The notes under the pieces: model-generated
What the model was told of the DNA's origin: nothing
The model's input: only the letters and a program-made list of their open reading frames with translations
Database searches by the model: none
Translations under genes and position numbers: made by a program
Shown: positions 1 through 6,199 of the stretch, in pieces
Numbering within the stretch: position 1 is the first letter of the stretch
Layout of the letters: the number at the start of each line of letters is the position of its first letter
NCBI GenBank assembly: GCA_903903715.1
Contig: CAIUZX010000214.1
Coordinates: 1 to 7,339 of the forward strand
Origin: an uncultured Caulobacterales bacterium
GTDB lineage: Bacteria > Pseudomonadota > Alphaproteobacteria > Caulobacterales > Caulobacteraceae
Length of the DNA: 7,339 bases
Direction of reading: 5' to 3'

Positions 1-1
1 G

Positions 2-292
2 GGATTGTGGGCTCTGTCGCGTCATCCCAACTATTTCTTCGAGTGGCTGACGTGGGTCGCCTATGCGGTGATCGCGCTCGATCCTGGCGGCGGCTATCTC
101 GCCGGATGGCTCGCCTGGTCGGGACCCGCCTTCATGTTCTACCTGTTGCGCTATGTCAGCGGCGTGCCATTGCTGGAAGCGGCGATGGTGGAGTCGCGCG
201 GCGCCGTCTATCAGGCCTATCAGGCGAGCGTCAGCGCCTTCTTCCCATGGTTCCCGAAACGGACAGCTGCGGCGGAAGGCTCTGCGCCATGA
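2..292 (+). CDS. DUF1295 family membrane protein, C-terminal part (5' end outside window)
   Basis: This is the 3' end of a gene that enters from the left; 96 residues are visible, open from the first full codon to TGA at 290-292. It begins with GLWALSRHPNYFFEWL, matching the signature of DUF1295 proteins (steroid 5-alpha-reductase / isoprenylcysteine methyltransferase-like membrane fold), where the SRHPNY-x-x-EW segment lies near the C-terminus. Hydrophobic stretches follow (around WVAYAVIAL and SGPAFMFYLLRYVSGVPLLE), then a soluble tail ending FFPWFP. Full-length members are roughly 250-270 residues, so about two thirds are missing. The substrate is unknown. DUF1295 genes commonly sit beside Cfa-like methyltransferases in Alphaproteobacteria, so a role in acyl-chain modification is plausible but inferred. 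The stop overlaps a possible ATG (ATGA at 289-292), the same junction type as between the next two genes, which supports one operon. Confidence 0.88.
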   Translation, partial: GLWALSRHPNYFFEWLTWVAYAVIALDPGGGYLAGWLAWSGPAFMFYLLRYVSGVPLLEAAMVESRGAVYQAYQASVSAFFPWFPKRTAAAEGSAP

Positions 293-342
293 CGGTGGTC
301 AAGGACTTGCAGGGCATGGGTTTGAAAGTGGAGAGAGTGTGA
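289..342 (+). other. possible 17-codon micro-ORF bridging DUF1295 and DUF2177
   Basis: An ATG overlaps the DUF1295 stop (ATGA) and opens a 17-codon frame (MTVVKDLQGMGLKVERV) ending with TGA at 340-342, two bases before the DUF2177 ATG at 345. A Shine-Dalgarno-like GGAAGG lies at 274-279, nine bases before this ATG. The peptide resembles no family known to me. Its likeliest role, if translated, is to carry ribosomes across the 52-base gap and couple translation of the neighbours. It may equally be chance. Confidence 0.25.
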
Positions 343-344
343 TC

Positions 345-770
345 ATGTGGCGAATAGCGGCCGCCTATCTGGCGACGGCTCTGGTGTTCGGCGCGCTGGA
401 CGCGGTCTGGCTCACTCAGTCCTTCTCGACCGTCTATCTTCCGGAGATCGGCAAGCTGACCCTGCCGTCGCCGGAGCCAGTCGCGTCGCTGGCCTTCTAT
501 CTTGTCTATATTGCGGGCGTGGTGCGCTTCGCCGTGGCGCCGGCCCTGTCATCGGGGGGGGCGCTGCGGGCGGCGACGCAAGGGGCCTGGCTTGGCCTCA
601 TCGCCTACGCCACATATGACCTCACCAATCTGGCGACCCTCCAGCACTGGACGTTGAAGGTGTCCTTGATCGACATGGCCTGGGGATGCTTTGCAACCGC
701 GACGGCGGCGTGCGTGGCGACGGTGATCATCGGTCGCGTCTTCGGCGCGTCCAAGGAGACTTCGAAATGA
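345..770 (+). CDS. DUF2177 family integral membrane protein
   Basis: A 141-residue protein with four predicted membrane helices, the usual size for DUF2177. The helices lie at about 4-23 (with GALDAVWL), 46-66, 77-99 and 107-133. Family-like conserved segments are D19-x-x-W22 in helix 1, YATYDLTNLATL at 88-99 and DMAWG at 110-114. The function of DUF2177 is unknown; it recurs next to Cfa-like methyltransferases and DUF1295 genes, so a part in membrane-lipid modification is inferred from context only. ATG 345 is chosen because GGAGAG at 330-335 sits nine bases upstream and because it begins just before helix 1; an in-frame GTG at 339 is too close to that site, and the open frame farther upstream overlaps DUF1295. 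The stop overlaps the start of the methyltransferase by four bases, indicating translational coupling. Confidence 0.87.
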   Translation: MWRIAAAYLATALVFGALDAVWLTQSFSTVYLPEIGKLTLPSPEPVASLAFYLVYIAGVVRFAVAPALSSGGALRAATQGAWLGLIAYATYDLTNLATLQHWTLKVSLIDMAWGCFATATAACVATVIIGRVFGASKETSK

Positions 771-2014
771 CGGATCGGGCTGCAATGAACCCGGCCGACG
801 GCGCCGTTCCCCTGTGGCGGACGCCAGAGTTGCGCCGCGCCCCGGCCGCGTTCCGCCAGGCGCTGAAGATCGCGGCGGAGAACTGGATGAGCGGCAGCCT
901 GACGGTGGTGCTGCCCTCCGGGCACGAGCTCCATATCGGCGCGACCGGAGAGGCGCCGCATGCAAGGCTGCACGTCATCGACTTCCGCTTCATCGGGCGG
1001 GTGCTGGCCTCCGCGGACATCGGTCTCGCCGAAGGCTACATCGCCGGGGAGTGGGACACGCCGGACCTGTCCGCTTTGCTCGAAGCGCTTTCGAGCAATT
1101 TTGATCGGCTGGCGCGTCTTGTGGACGGCAACCCGTTGATGCGCGCCCTGAACGCGCTGGCGCATGCTCTGAACCGGAACAGCCGCAAGGGGTCGCGGCG
1201 CAACATCCACGCGCACTACGACCTCGGCAACGACTTTTACAGCCTTTGGCTCGACCCCAGCATGACCTATTCGTCGGCCCTGTTCACCTCGCCGGAACAG
1301 AGCCTCGAGGCCGCGCAGCACCACAAGTACGCGACGCTGGCCAGGGACATGGATCTGCAGGCGGGGCATCACGCGCTGGAGATCGGCTGCGGCTGGGGCG
1401 GGTTCGCCGAGTTTGCGGCCAAGACCGTGGGCGCCAAGGTCACGGCCATAACCATCTCGCAGGCCCAGGCCGAATTCGCCCGCAAGCGCCTGTTCGAGCA
1501 GGGACTTTCCGAGCGGGCGGAGATCAAGCTGATCGACTATCGCGATCTTGAGGGTCGCTTCGACCGCATCGCCTCGATCGAGATGTTCGAAGCGGTGGGA
1601 GAGGCCTACTGGCCCGCCTATTTCGACCGGATCCGCCGGGTGCTGGCGCCGGGCGGCCGGGCGGGGCTGCAGATCATCACCATCCGCGACGATCTGTTCG
1701 ACGAGTATCGCAAGCGCTCGGACTTCATCAAACGCTACGTCTTCCCGGGCGGCATGCTCCCGTCTGAGGCGAAGCTGCGGACCGCCACACAGGCGGCGGG
1801 GTTGTCCTATGGCGCTGTGCGAAGGTTCGGCGTGGACTATGCCGATACGCTGCGCCAGTGGGCGGAGCGATTCGAGGCGGCCTGGCCCGAGATCAAGGCG
1901 CAGGGGTTCGACGAGCAGTTCCGCAGGTTGTGGCGCTTCTACCTCTGCTACTGCGAGGCGGGGTTCCGGACCGGCCGCACGGACGTGATCCAGCTGCAGC
2001 TGTCGCCTGGCTAG
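767..2014 (+). CDS. cfa: cyclopropane-fatty-acyl-phospholipid synthase family SAM methyltransferase (possibly UfaM-like)
   Basis: A 415-residue cytoplasmic or membrane-peripheral enzyme; E. coli Cfa has 382. Cfa transfers a methyl(ene) group from S-adenosylmethionine to the double bond of phospholipid acyl chains. An N-terminal lipid-binding domain (about 1-130) is followed by HYDLGNDF (150-157), SAM motif I LEIGCGWGG (204-212), ITISQAQ (228-234), MFEAVG (273-278), YVFPGG (324-329) and a C-terminal WRFYLCYCEAGFR (389-401). Against my recollection of the E. coli protein, the bicarbonate-site residues align as Cys139 to Ser170, Glu239 to Glu275, His266 to Gln302 and Tyr317 to Tyr358, so two ligands are replaced. 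The family is certain; the product is not. It may be a methyltransferase that leaves a methylated alkene, as UfaM does in Rhodobacter. ATG 767 overlaps the DUF2177 stop and has AAGGAG at 753-758; an upstream in-frame ATG at 686 lies inside DUF2177 and is rejected. Confidence 0.93.
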   Translation: MTDRAAMNPADGAVPLWRTPELRRAPAAFRQALKIAAENWMSGSLTVVLPSGHELHIGATGEAPHARLHVIDFRFIGRVLASADIGLAEGYIAGEWDTPDLSALLEALSSNFDRLARLVDGNPLMRALNALAHALNRNSRKGSRRNIHAHYDLGNDFYSLWLDPSMTYSSALFTSPEQSLEAAQHHKYATLARDMDLQAGHHALEIGCGWGGFAEFAAKTVGAKVTAITISQAQAEFARKRLFEQGLSERAEIKLIDYRDLEGRFDRIASIEMFEAVGEAYWPAYFDRIRRVLAPGGRAGLQIITIRDDLFDEYRKRSDFIKRYVFPGGMLPSEAKLRTATQAAGLSYGAVRRFGVDYADTLRQWAERFEAAWPEIKAQGFDEQFRRLWRFYLCYCEAGFRTGRTDVIQLQLSPG

Positions 2015-2130
2015 TTCCCCCGACCCTTAGGATGCGTTAATCATTCATCCGCCGTCTTCCGAAGTTGCCGCCTGTCGTGATTTTGACACGCCGACGCCGC
2101 ATCACTCGGATATGTAGACGCGTTGCGGTT

Positions 2131-3807
2131 ATGAGGGGCGAATTGGTGCGACAGATTTTGTCTTCCGCTCGGGTTTTGGGGCGGGCAGGGGTGCTGACGG
2201 GTCTGGGGGGCGCCGTGGCGGCTCTGACGGCCGCTGCAGGCCTGGCCGCAGCCGCGCCCTCCCTTGCGCCGACCCCGACGCGCGCGCCTGACAAGGCCGC
2301 CGTCGTGTTGCGTCCCGCCAAGGTTGCGACGCCCACTGCGCCCGCCGGCGCCAACCCCGCGTCACCCGCGAGCGCCACGCCGGCGCCGCCCCCGCCGCCG
2401 CCGCCGCCGCCCTTCAATGTGCGCGCCCGTCCGGTGATGGACCTGTCGACGATCACTCTGCGTCCCGCCGATCAGGCGTTGATCCTCAAGACGCTCGACG
2501 AGGCGCCCAGCCACGGCTTCATCAAGAATGAGTTTTCGGCGCCGGATCTCGCGCTGCGGGTCCAGTCCGACGATCCCGAAATCCGCGCCAAGGCCGACCG
2601 GGAGCTGAAAGTCGCGCTGATCCGCTACGCCCGCGCGCAGCACGGTCAGCGCGTGGCCCTCGACAGCTTCCGCAAGAACTGGGGTGTTCGGCCAGAGCCC
2701 TTCACGCCCGACCGCAGCTTCGCCGCCGCGGTGGCGGAGGACCGGCTGGCGGCCTGGATCGACGATCTTGCGCCCCGCTATCAGGGCTACACCGCCCTGC
2801 GCGGCGCCTTGGCGACCTATCGCGACATCGCCGCCCGCGGGGGCTGGGACAAGATTGCGCCCGGGCCAGCGCTGGCGCCGGGAGCGACCGGCGCTCGGGT
2901 GGCGGCGCTCCGCGCGCGCCTTCTGGTCGAGGATTCGCAGATCGCGCCGACCTCGAACCCGGAAGCCTACGACGCCGACCTGACCGAGGCCGTCCGCCGA
3001 TATCAGCTGCGCAACGGCCTCAACAACACCGGTATCGTCGACGGCCGTACGCTAACCGCGCTCAATACGCCGGTCGAGCAGCGGGTGATGCAGATCATCG
3101 CCAATCTCGAGCGCTGGCGCTGGATCGACCGCGACATGCCCGCCAACCGCATCGAGGTGAACATCGCCGCGGCGGGGATGACGGTGTTCAACAACAACTA
3201 TCCTGGCCTGACCATGCGCGCCGTGGCGGGACGTCCGAAGGATCAGTCGCCGATGCTGCAGTCCAGGATCGACTCCATCGTGATCAATCCGCCCTGGAAC
3301 GTGCCCTACGCCATCGCCAAGCGCGAATACTGGCCGAAGGAAAAGAAGCATCCGGGCTATCTGGAGGAGCACGGCTTCCGCGTTCTGCCGGATGGGCCTA
3401 ACGGCGGCGTCCGGCTGCAGCAGGCGGCCGGTCCGTCAGCCCTGGGCAAGCTGAAGTTCGACTTCGCCAACCCGTACGGCGTCTATCTGCACGATACGCC
3501 GACACACTCGACCTTTGCGACGGAATCTCGCGCGCAGAGCCACGGGTGCATCCGGCTGCAGAATCCCAAGGCGCTGGCGGACCTCTTGTTGTCCGACATT
3601 CCCGAGTGGACGCCGGAAGCGATCCAGGAGGCGATTGATTCTGGCGACACCAAGCGCGTGCATCTGCAGACGCCGGTGGATGTCGTGATCCTCTACTGGA
3701 CGGCCTATGTCGGCAAGGGCCAGGTGGGCTTCCGTCAGGACATCTACGGCTGGGATCAGGCGCTGATCCAGCTGATTGATGCAGCGCGGAATCCGTCAAC
3801 AACTTGA
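2131..3807 (+). CDS. ldtD: L,D-transpeptidase, LdtD/YcbB type (YkuD domain)
   Basis: A 558-residue exported enzyme that joins peptidoglycan stems by 3-3 (mDAP-mDAP) cross-links. Order: basic start and hydrophobic signal segment (about 18-43); Ala/Pro-rich linker with nine prolines at 86-94; helical scaffold domain (about 105-245); PG_binding_1 domain (GATGARV at 251 to LNTPV near 315); YkuD catalytic domain (about 341-490) with LHDTPTHSTF from 453 and SHGCIRL at 470-476, where Cys473 is the nucleophile and His454 and His471 belong to the active site. The C-terminal tail (PVDVVILYWTAYV, FRQDIYGWD) is typical of the LdtD branch. E. coli LdtD has 615 residues. The start is uncertain: ATG 2131 has no clear Shine-Dalgarno, while in-frame GTG 2146 follows AGGGG (2134-2138) by seven bases; both keep the signal sequence. 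A TTGACA at 2083-2088 is a weak -35 candidate without a good -10. It precedes a MepK-type gene. Confidence 0.93.
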   Translation: MRGELVRQILSSARVLGRAGVLTGLGGAVAALTAAAGLAAAAPSLAPTPTRAPDKAAVVLRPAKVATPTAPAGANPASPASATPAPPPPPPPPPFNVRARPVMDLSTITLRPADQALILKTLDEAPSHGFIKNEFSAPDLALRVQSDDPEIRAKADRELKVALIRYARAQHGQRVALDSFRKNWGVRPEPFTPDRSFAAAVAEDRLAAWIDDLAPRYQGYTALRGALATYRDIAARGGWDKIAPGPALAPGATGARVAALRARLLVEDSQIAPTSNPEAYDADLTEAVRRYQLRNGLNNTGIVDGRTLTALNTPVEQRVMQIIANLERWRWIDRDMPANRIEVNIAAAGMTVFNNNYPGLTMRAVAGRPKDQSPMLQSRIDSIVINPPWNVPYAIAKREYWPKEKKHPGYLEEHGFRVLPDGPNGGVRLQQAAGPSALGKLKFDFANPYGVYLHDTPTHSTFATESRAQSHGCIRLQNPKALADLLLSDIPEWTPEAIQEAIDSGDTKRVHLQTPVDVVILYWTAYVGKGQVGFRQDIYGWDQALIQLIDAARNPSTT

Positions 3808-3881
3808 CACACTGCGTGACTCTCGGCTTTGTGGCCTATCGCTCACAGTCAGGGCGGCGGCCTCAGGGTCGTCGACACGTG

Positions 3882-4460
3882 ATGATCAATCGCCGAAACC
3901 TTATTTCGCTTGGGTCTGCAGCCCTTTCCACGGGTCTTGTGGGCGCGCCCGCAGCGGCCTGGTCAAAGGCCTTCGTGGGGCATGAGCCAAGGGCTCTCGC
4001 ACTGCACAATCTGCACACCGGCGAACACATTTCGGTGACTTATTTTCAGGGCGGGAAGTACCTCCACACCGCCCTGTCCAAGGTGAACCACTTCCTGCGG
4101 GACTTCCGCACGGGGCAGGTCCACCAGATCCAGCCGGGTCTTCTGGACGTGCTGCACCAGCTGTCCGCAAAGCTTGAGACCGGCCAGCCGTTCCAGGTGA
4201 TTTCCGGATATCGCTCGCCGAAGACCAATGCGCGGCTCGCGCGGTCAGGCTCCGGCGTCGCCCATCACAGCCTGCACATGCAGGGCAAGGCGATCGACAT
4301 CCGCGCGCCGGGGATCGAGCTTTCGGACCTGCGTGACGCGGCCAAGGGCTTGGGCCGTGGCGGGGTCGGCTATTATCCGGGCTCGGACTTCGTGCACGTG
4401 GATATCGGGCCTGTGCGGCACTGGGAGCTTGAAGCGCACGCCGACCACGGCGAAGGCTGA
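3882..4460 (+). CDS. mepK: DUF882 / M15-type peptidoglycan endopeptidase, MepK (YcbK)-like, Tat-exported
   Basis: A 192-residue periplasmic metallopeptidase; E. coli MepK is of similar size. The N-terminus carries a twin-arginine motif, NRRNLISLG (3-11), then a hydrophobic segment and GAPAAA (21-26) as a likely cleavage region; E. coli YcbK is also a Tat substrate. The catalytic part has GYRSPKTN (109-116), SLHMQGKAIDIR (130-141) with the H-x6-D zinc-ligand pair His132/Asp139, and FVHVD (170-174) giving His172 as third ligand and Asp174. MepK of E. coli prefers mDAP-mDAP (3-3) cross-links, the bond made by the L,D-transpeptidase encoded 74 bases upstream; the E. coli genes ycbB and ycbK are likewise adjacent. 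Start ATG 3882 places the RR motif at residues 4-5; GTG 3879 is an equal alternative, with a weak AGGG at 3865-3868. The frame is open back to TTG 3804, but those codons precede the Tat signal. A TTGACA at 3804-3809 could give it its own promoter. Confidence 0.88.
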   Translation: MINRRNLISLGSAALSTGLVGAPAAAWSKAFVGHEPRALALHNLHTGEHISVTYFQGGKYLHTALSKVNHFLRDFRTGQVHQIQPGLLDVLHQLSAKLETGQPFQVISGYRSPKTNARLARSGSGVAHHSLHMQGKAIDIRAPGIELSDLRDAAKGLGRGGVGYYPGSDFVHVDIGPVRHWELEAHADHGEG

Positions 4461-4500
4461 GCTGAGCTCCTTCATTCCTGATTTTATTGAGTGATCGCCC

Positions 4501-5991
4501 TTACGAACCGGCGATGACGATGCAGCGCACGCCCTTGGACGTGAGGGTCTCGCACGCCTGCTTGGCTTCATCCTGACCAAAGCCCGCGAACCGCGCGCGG
4601 TACTTGCCCTGACCGGCCTTCTCCACCCGACGCTGATCGGTCAGGAGGCGGGAGTACTTCACCCGAAGGCTGGCAAGTTCAGAGCGGGCCTCCTTCGGTG
4701 TCGGGAACACGCCCACCTGCACCTGATACTTGCCGGAGGCCTTGGCGGTCTTGACGGCGCCCGTCGCAGCGCAGGCCTTGGCGTGATGCTTGCCGCGATG
4801 CGGGGCGCAGGCGGGCGCCGACGCCGCCTTGGCGACATCCTGCGGCTTGTAGCAATAGGCCCGGTGATGATGACGACCCTTACCGTGCGCCTTGACGCAG
4901 ACGAGACCCTGCGCCGCCGCAGATCCGGCGCCCGGAGGCGCCGCGGCGGGGCCGGACGCGCCTTCATTTGCCAGGGAAGGGGGCAGGGTGGCGAGCGTCA
5001 TCGGCGCGGTCTCCCCCACAACGATCTTCATGCCCTGCTGCTCGCCCGAGCCCATTTCCGTCGGCGGACGCTGGACCGGGCCGCCGGCGGAGTCCGCCGG
5101 CTCATGCAGTGTGGAGGCGAGCGTGATGTTCTGCCCCTGCGCACGCTTGGCCAGCACTTCAAAGCCGCCGTTCAGCAGGTCCTCGACGTTTTCATCCCGC
5201 GCCGCCGTGGACGATCCGCCCATCACGACGGTGATCAGCCGGCGCCCGTTTCTTGACGCCGACGCCGCCAGATTGAAGCCCGCCGCATTGGTGAAGCCCG
5301 TCTTCAGGCCGTCCACGCCCTCGGTGCGCTTGAGAAGCTGGTTGTGGTTGGTGATCTCGTGGCCGCGCCACATGAAGCTCTTGATGCCGAAATAGCCGTA
5401 ATACTGCGGATAGTCGCGCATCACGGCGCGGGACAGGATGGCGATGTCCCGGGCCGTCGTGATCTGGCGCGGGTCAGGCAGACCCGAGGCGTTGGCGAAG
5501 CGGCTGTGGCCCATACCGATATCGTGGGCCTTCTGGGTCATCATCTCGCCGAAGTGGGCCTCGGTCCCGCCGATCCGTTCGGCCATCGCCACGGCGACGT
5601 CGTTGGCCGACTTGACCGCGATCGCGCGGATCGCATCGTCGACGGAGATGCTGTCGCCGGCGCGGACGCCCAGCTTCGACGGCGCCTGGTTGACCGCGTG
5701 GCCTGAGAACGGGACGCGGTCGTCCGCCTTCAGCCGGCCCTTGGCCATGGCTTCGAAGGTGAGATAAAGCGTCATGATCTTGGTGATCGAGGCCGGATAG
5801 CGGGGCTCATCGGCCCGGCGCGCATACAGAACCTCGCCGCTGGTCGCGTCCACCACAACTGCCGCGTATTTCTCGTGCTGGAACAGCGGTTCGCCGCCCT
5901 GGGCCGAAGCCGAGCTTGCCGCGCCTGCGAAGCCGATGACGGCGACCATGGCTGCGGCGAGACGCGAGGTGAGGCGATGGAGATTCAACAT
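4501..5991 (-). CDS. D-alanyl-D-alanine carboxypeptidase (S11, DacA/DacC/DacF type) with C-terminal SPOR domain
   Basis: A 496-residue penicillin-binding protein that removes the terminal D-Ala from pentapeptide stems, limiting 4-3 cross-linking and supplying tetrapeptides for L,D-transpeptidases. A signal peptide (1 to about 31, ending ASSASAQ) precedes the S11 catalytic domain (about 40-285) with all three motifs: SITK at 68-71 (Ser68 acylated, Lys71), SAN at 128-130 and KTG at 230-232. No obvious PBP5 C-terminal beta domain or amphipathic anchor follows. Instead there is a low-complexity linker (about 290-420) with a Cys/His-rich stretch at 365-407, then a SPOR domain (about 420-496; KYQVQVGVF to GVRCIVIAGS), a fold that binds denuded septal glycan and may target the enzyme to the division site. 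ATG 5991 sits directly before the signal peptide; the frame is open upstream to 6168, and ATG 6114 with AAGGTG is an alternative. It converges with the mepK-like gene, with 40 bases between stops and no clear terminator. Confidence 0.93.
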   Translation of the reverse strand: MLNLHRLTSRLAAAMVAVIGFAGAASSASAQGGEPLFQHEKYAAVVVDATSGEVLYARRADEPRYPASITKIMTLYLTFEAMAKGRLKADDRVPFSGHAVNQAPSKLGVRAGDSISVDDAIRAIAVKSANDVAVAMAERIGGTEAHFGEMMTQKAHDIGMGHSRFANASGLPDPRQITTARDIAILSRAVMRDYPQYYGYFGIKSFMWRGHEITNHNQLLKRTEGVDGLKTGFTNAAGFNLAASASRNGRRLITVVMGGSSTAARDENVEDLLNGGFEVLAKRAQGQNITLASTLHEPADSAGGPVQRPPTEMGSGEQQGMKIVVGETAPMTLATLPPSLANEGASGPAAAPPGAGSAAAQGLVCVKAHGKGRHHHRAYCYKPQDVAKAASAPACAPHRGKHHAKACAATGAVKTAKASGKYQVQVGVFPTPKEARSELASLRVKYSRLLTDQRRVEKAGQGKYRARFAGFGQDEAKQACETLTSKGVRCIVIAGS

Positions 5992-6045
5992 ACAATGGGT
6001 CCGTCTAGCGACTGTCAGGCGGAGGCGACCCGCCTTCGCTCTCGG

Positions 6046-6075
6046 CTTAGCATCGTTCAACGCTCCTTTCACCAA
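6046..6075 (-). promoter_or_regulatory. weak candidate promoter for the carboxypeptidase gene
   Basis: Read on the minus strand, TTGGTG (6075-6070) and GCTAAG (6051-6046) are separated by 18 bases. The second element resembles the Caulobacter housekeeping -10 consensus (GCTANAWC). It would start transcription about 45 bases upstream of ATG 5991 and inside the longer alternative frame, favouring the shorter protein. The -35 match is poor and no conservation data were available. Confidence 0.22.
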
Positions 6076-6141
6076 AGTAAACAAGAGGTGATTGAGCGAC
6101 GCCATGTTTTGCATCAAATTCACCTTACAGGCATCCCAATG

Positions 6142-6154
6142 CCCCTGACAGGGG
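6142..6154. repeat. 13-bp dyad CCCCTG-A-CAGGGG
   Basis: This is a perfect inverted repeat of 6-bp arms around a single central A, in the divergent carboxypeptidase/phasin intergenic region. It lies five bases left of a longer dyad. The one-base centre makes it unlikely as an RNA hairpin and more like a site for a dimeric DNA-binding protein. It also lies between two copies of a further outer pair, GCATC (6131-6135) and GATGC (6157-6161). Confidence 0.6.
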
Positions 6155-6159
6155 ATGAT

Positions 6160-6189
6160 GCGCTGCACAAAAAATTCATTGTGCAGCGC
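6160..6189. repeat. 30-base inverted repeat, 11-bp arms, 8-base AT-rich centre
   Basis: GCGCTGCACAA (6160-6170) and TTGTGCAGCGC (6179-6189) are perfect reverse complements around AAAATTCA. There is no T-run on either side in either direction, so it is not an intrinsic terminator. It ends eleven bases before the -35 element proposed for the phasin gene, which suits an operator. PhaR-type repressors of phasin genes bind TGC/GCA-containing sites, so PhaR is one candidate, but the geometry differs from the short-spaced palindromes I know of and this is a guess. Confidence 0.65.
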
Positions 6190-6199
6190 GACATTCTCG

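Noticed and set aside
605..1372. 255-residue minus-strand open frame
   Set aside because: Antisense to DUF2177 and the Cfa-like gene, both well supported by conserved motifs; low-complexity Arg/Val/Gln-rich product with no recognisable domain. A shadow of high-GC coding.
2030..2050. GGATG...CATCC hairpin and a TTAA motif after the Cfa-like gene, considered as terminator or CtrA site
   Set aside because: Only a 5-bp stem with an 11-base loop and no T-run; the TTAA has no partner TTAA at seven-base spacing.
2037..2456. 139-residue minus-strand open frame, Gly/Ala/Arg-rich
   Set aside because: It is antisense to the signal and Pro/Ala linker of the L,D-transpeptidase; its glycine run is simply the complement of the proline codons, and it matches no family.
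4453..4472. Small GAGC/GCTC hairpin between the convergent mepK-like and carboxypeptidase genes
   Set aside because: Four-base stem with a three-base loop, overlapping the stop codon and lacking a T-run; too weak to call a terminator.
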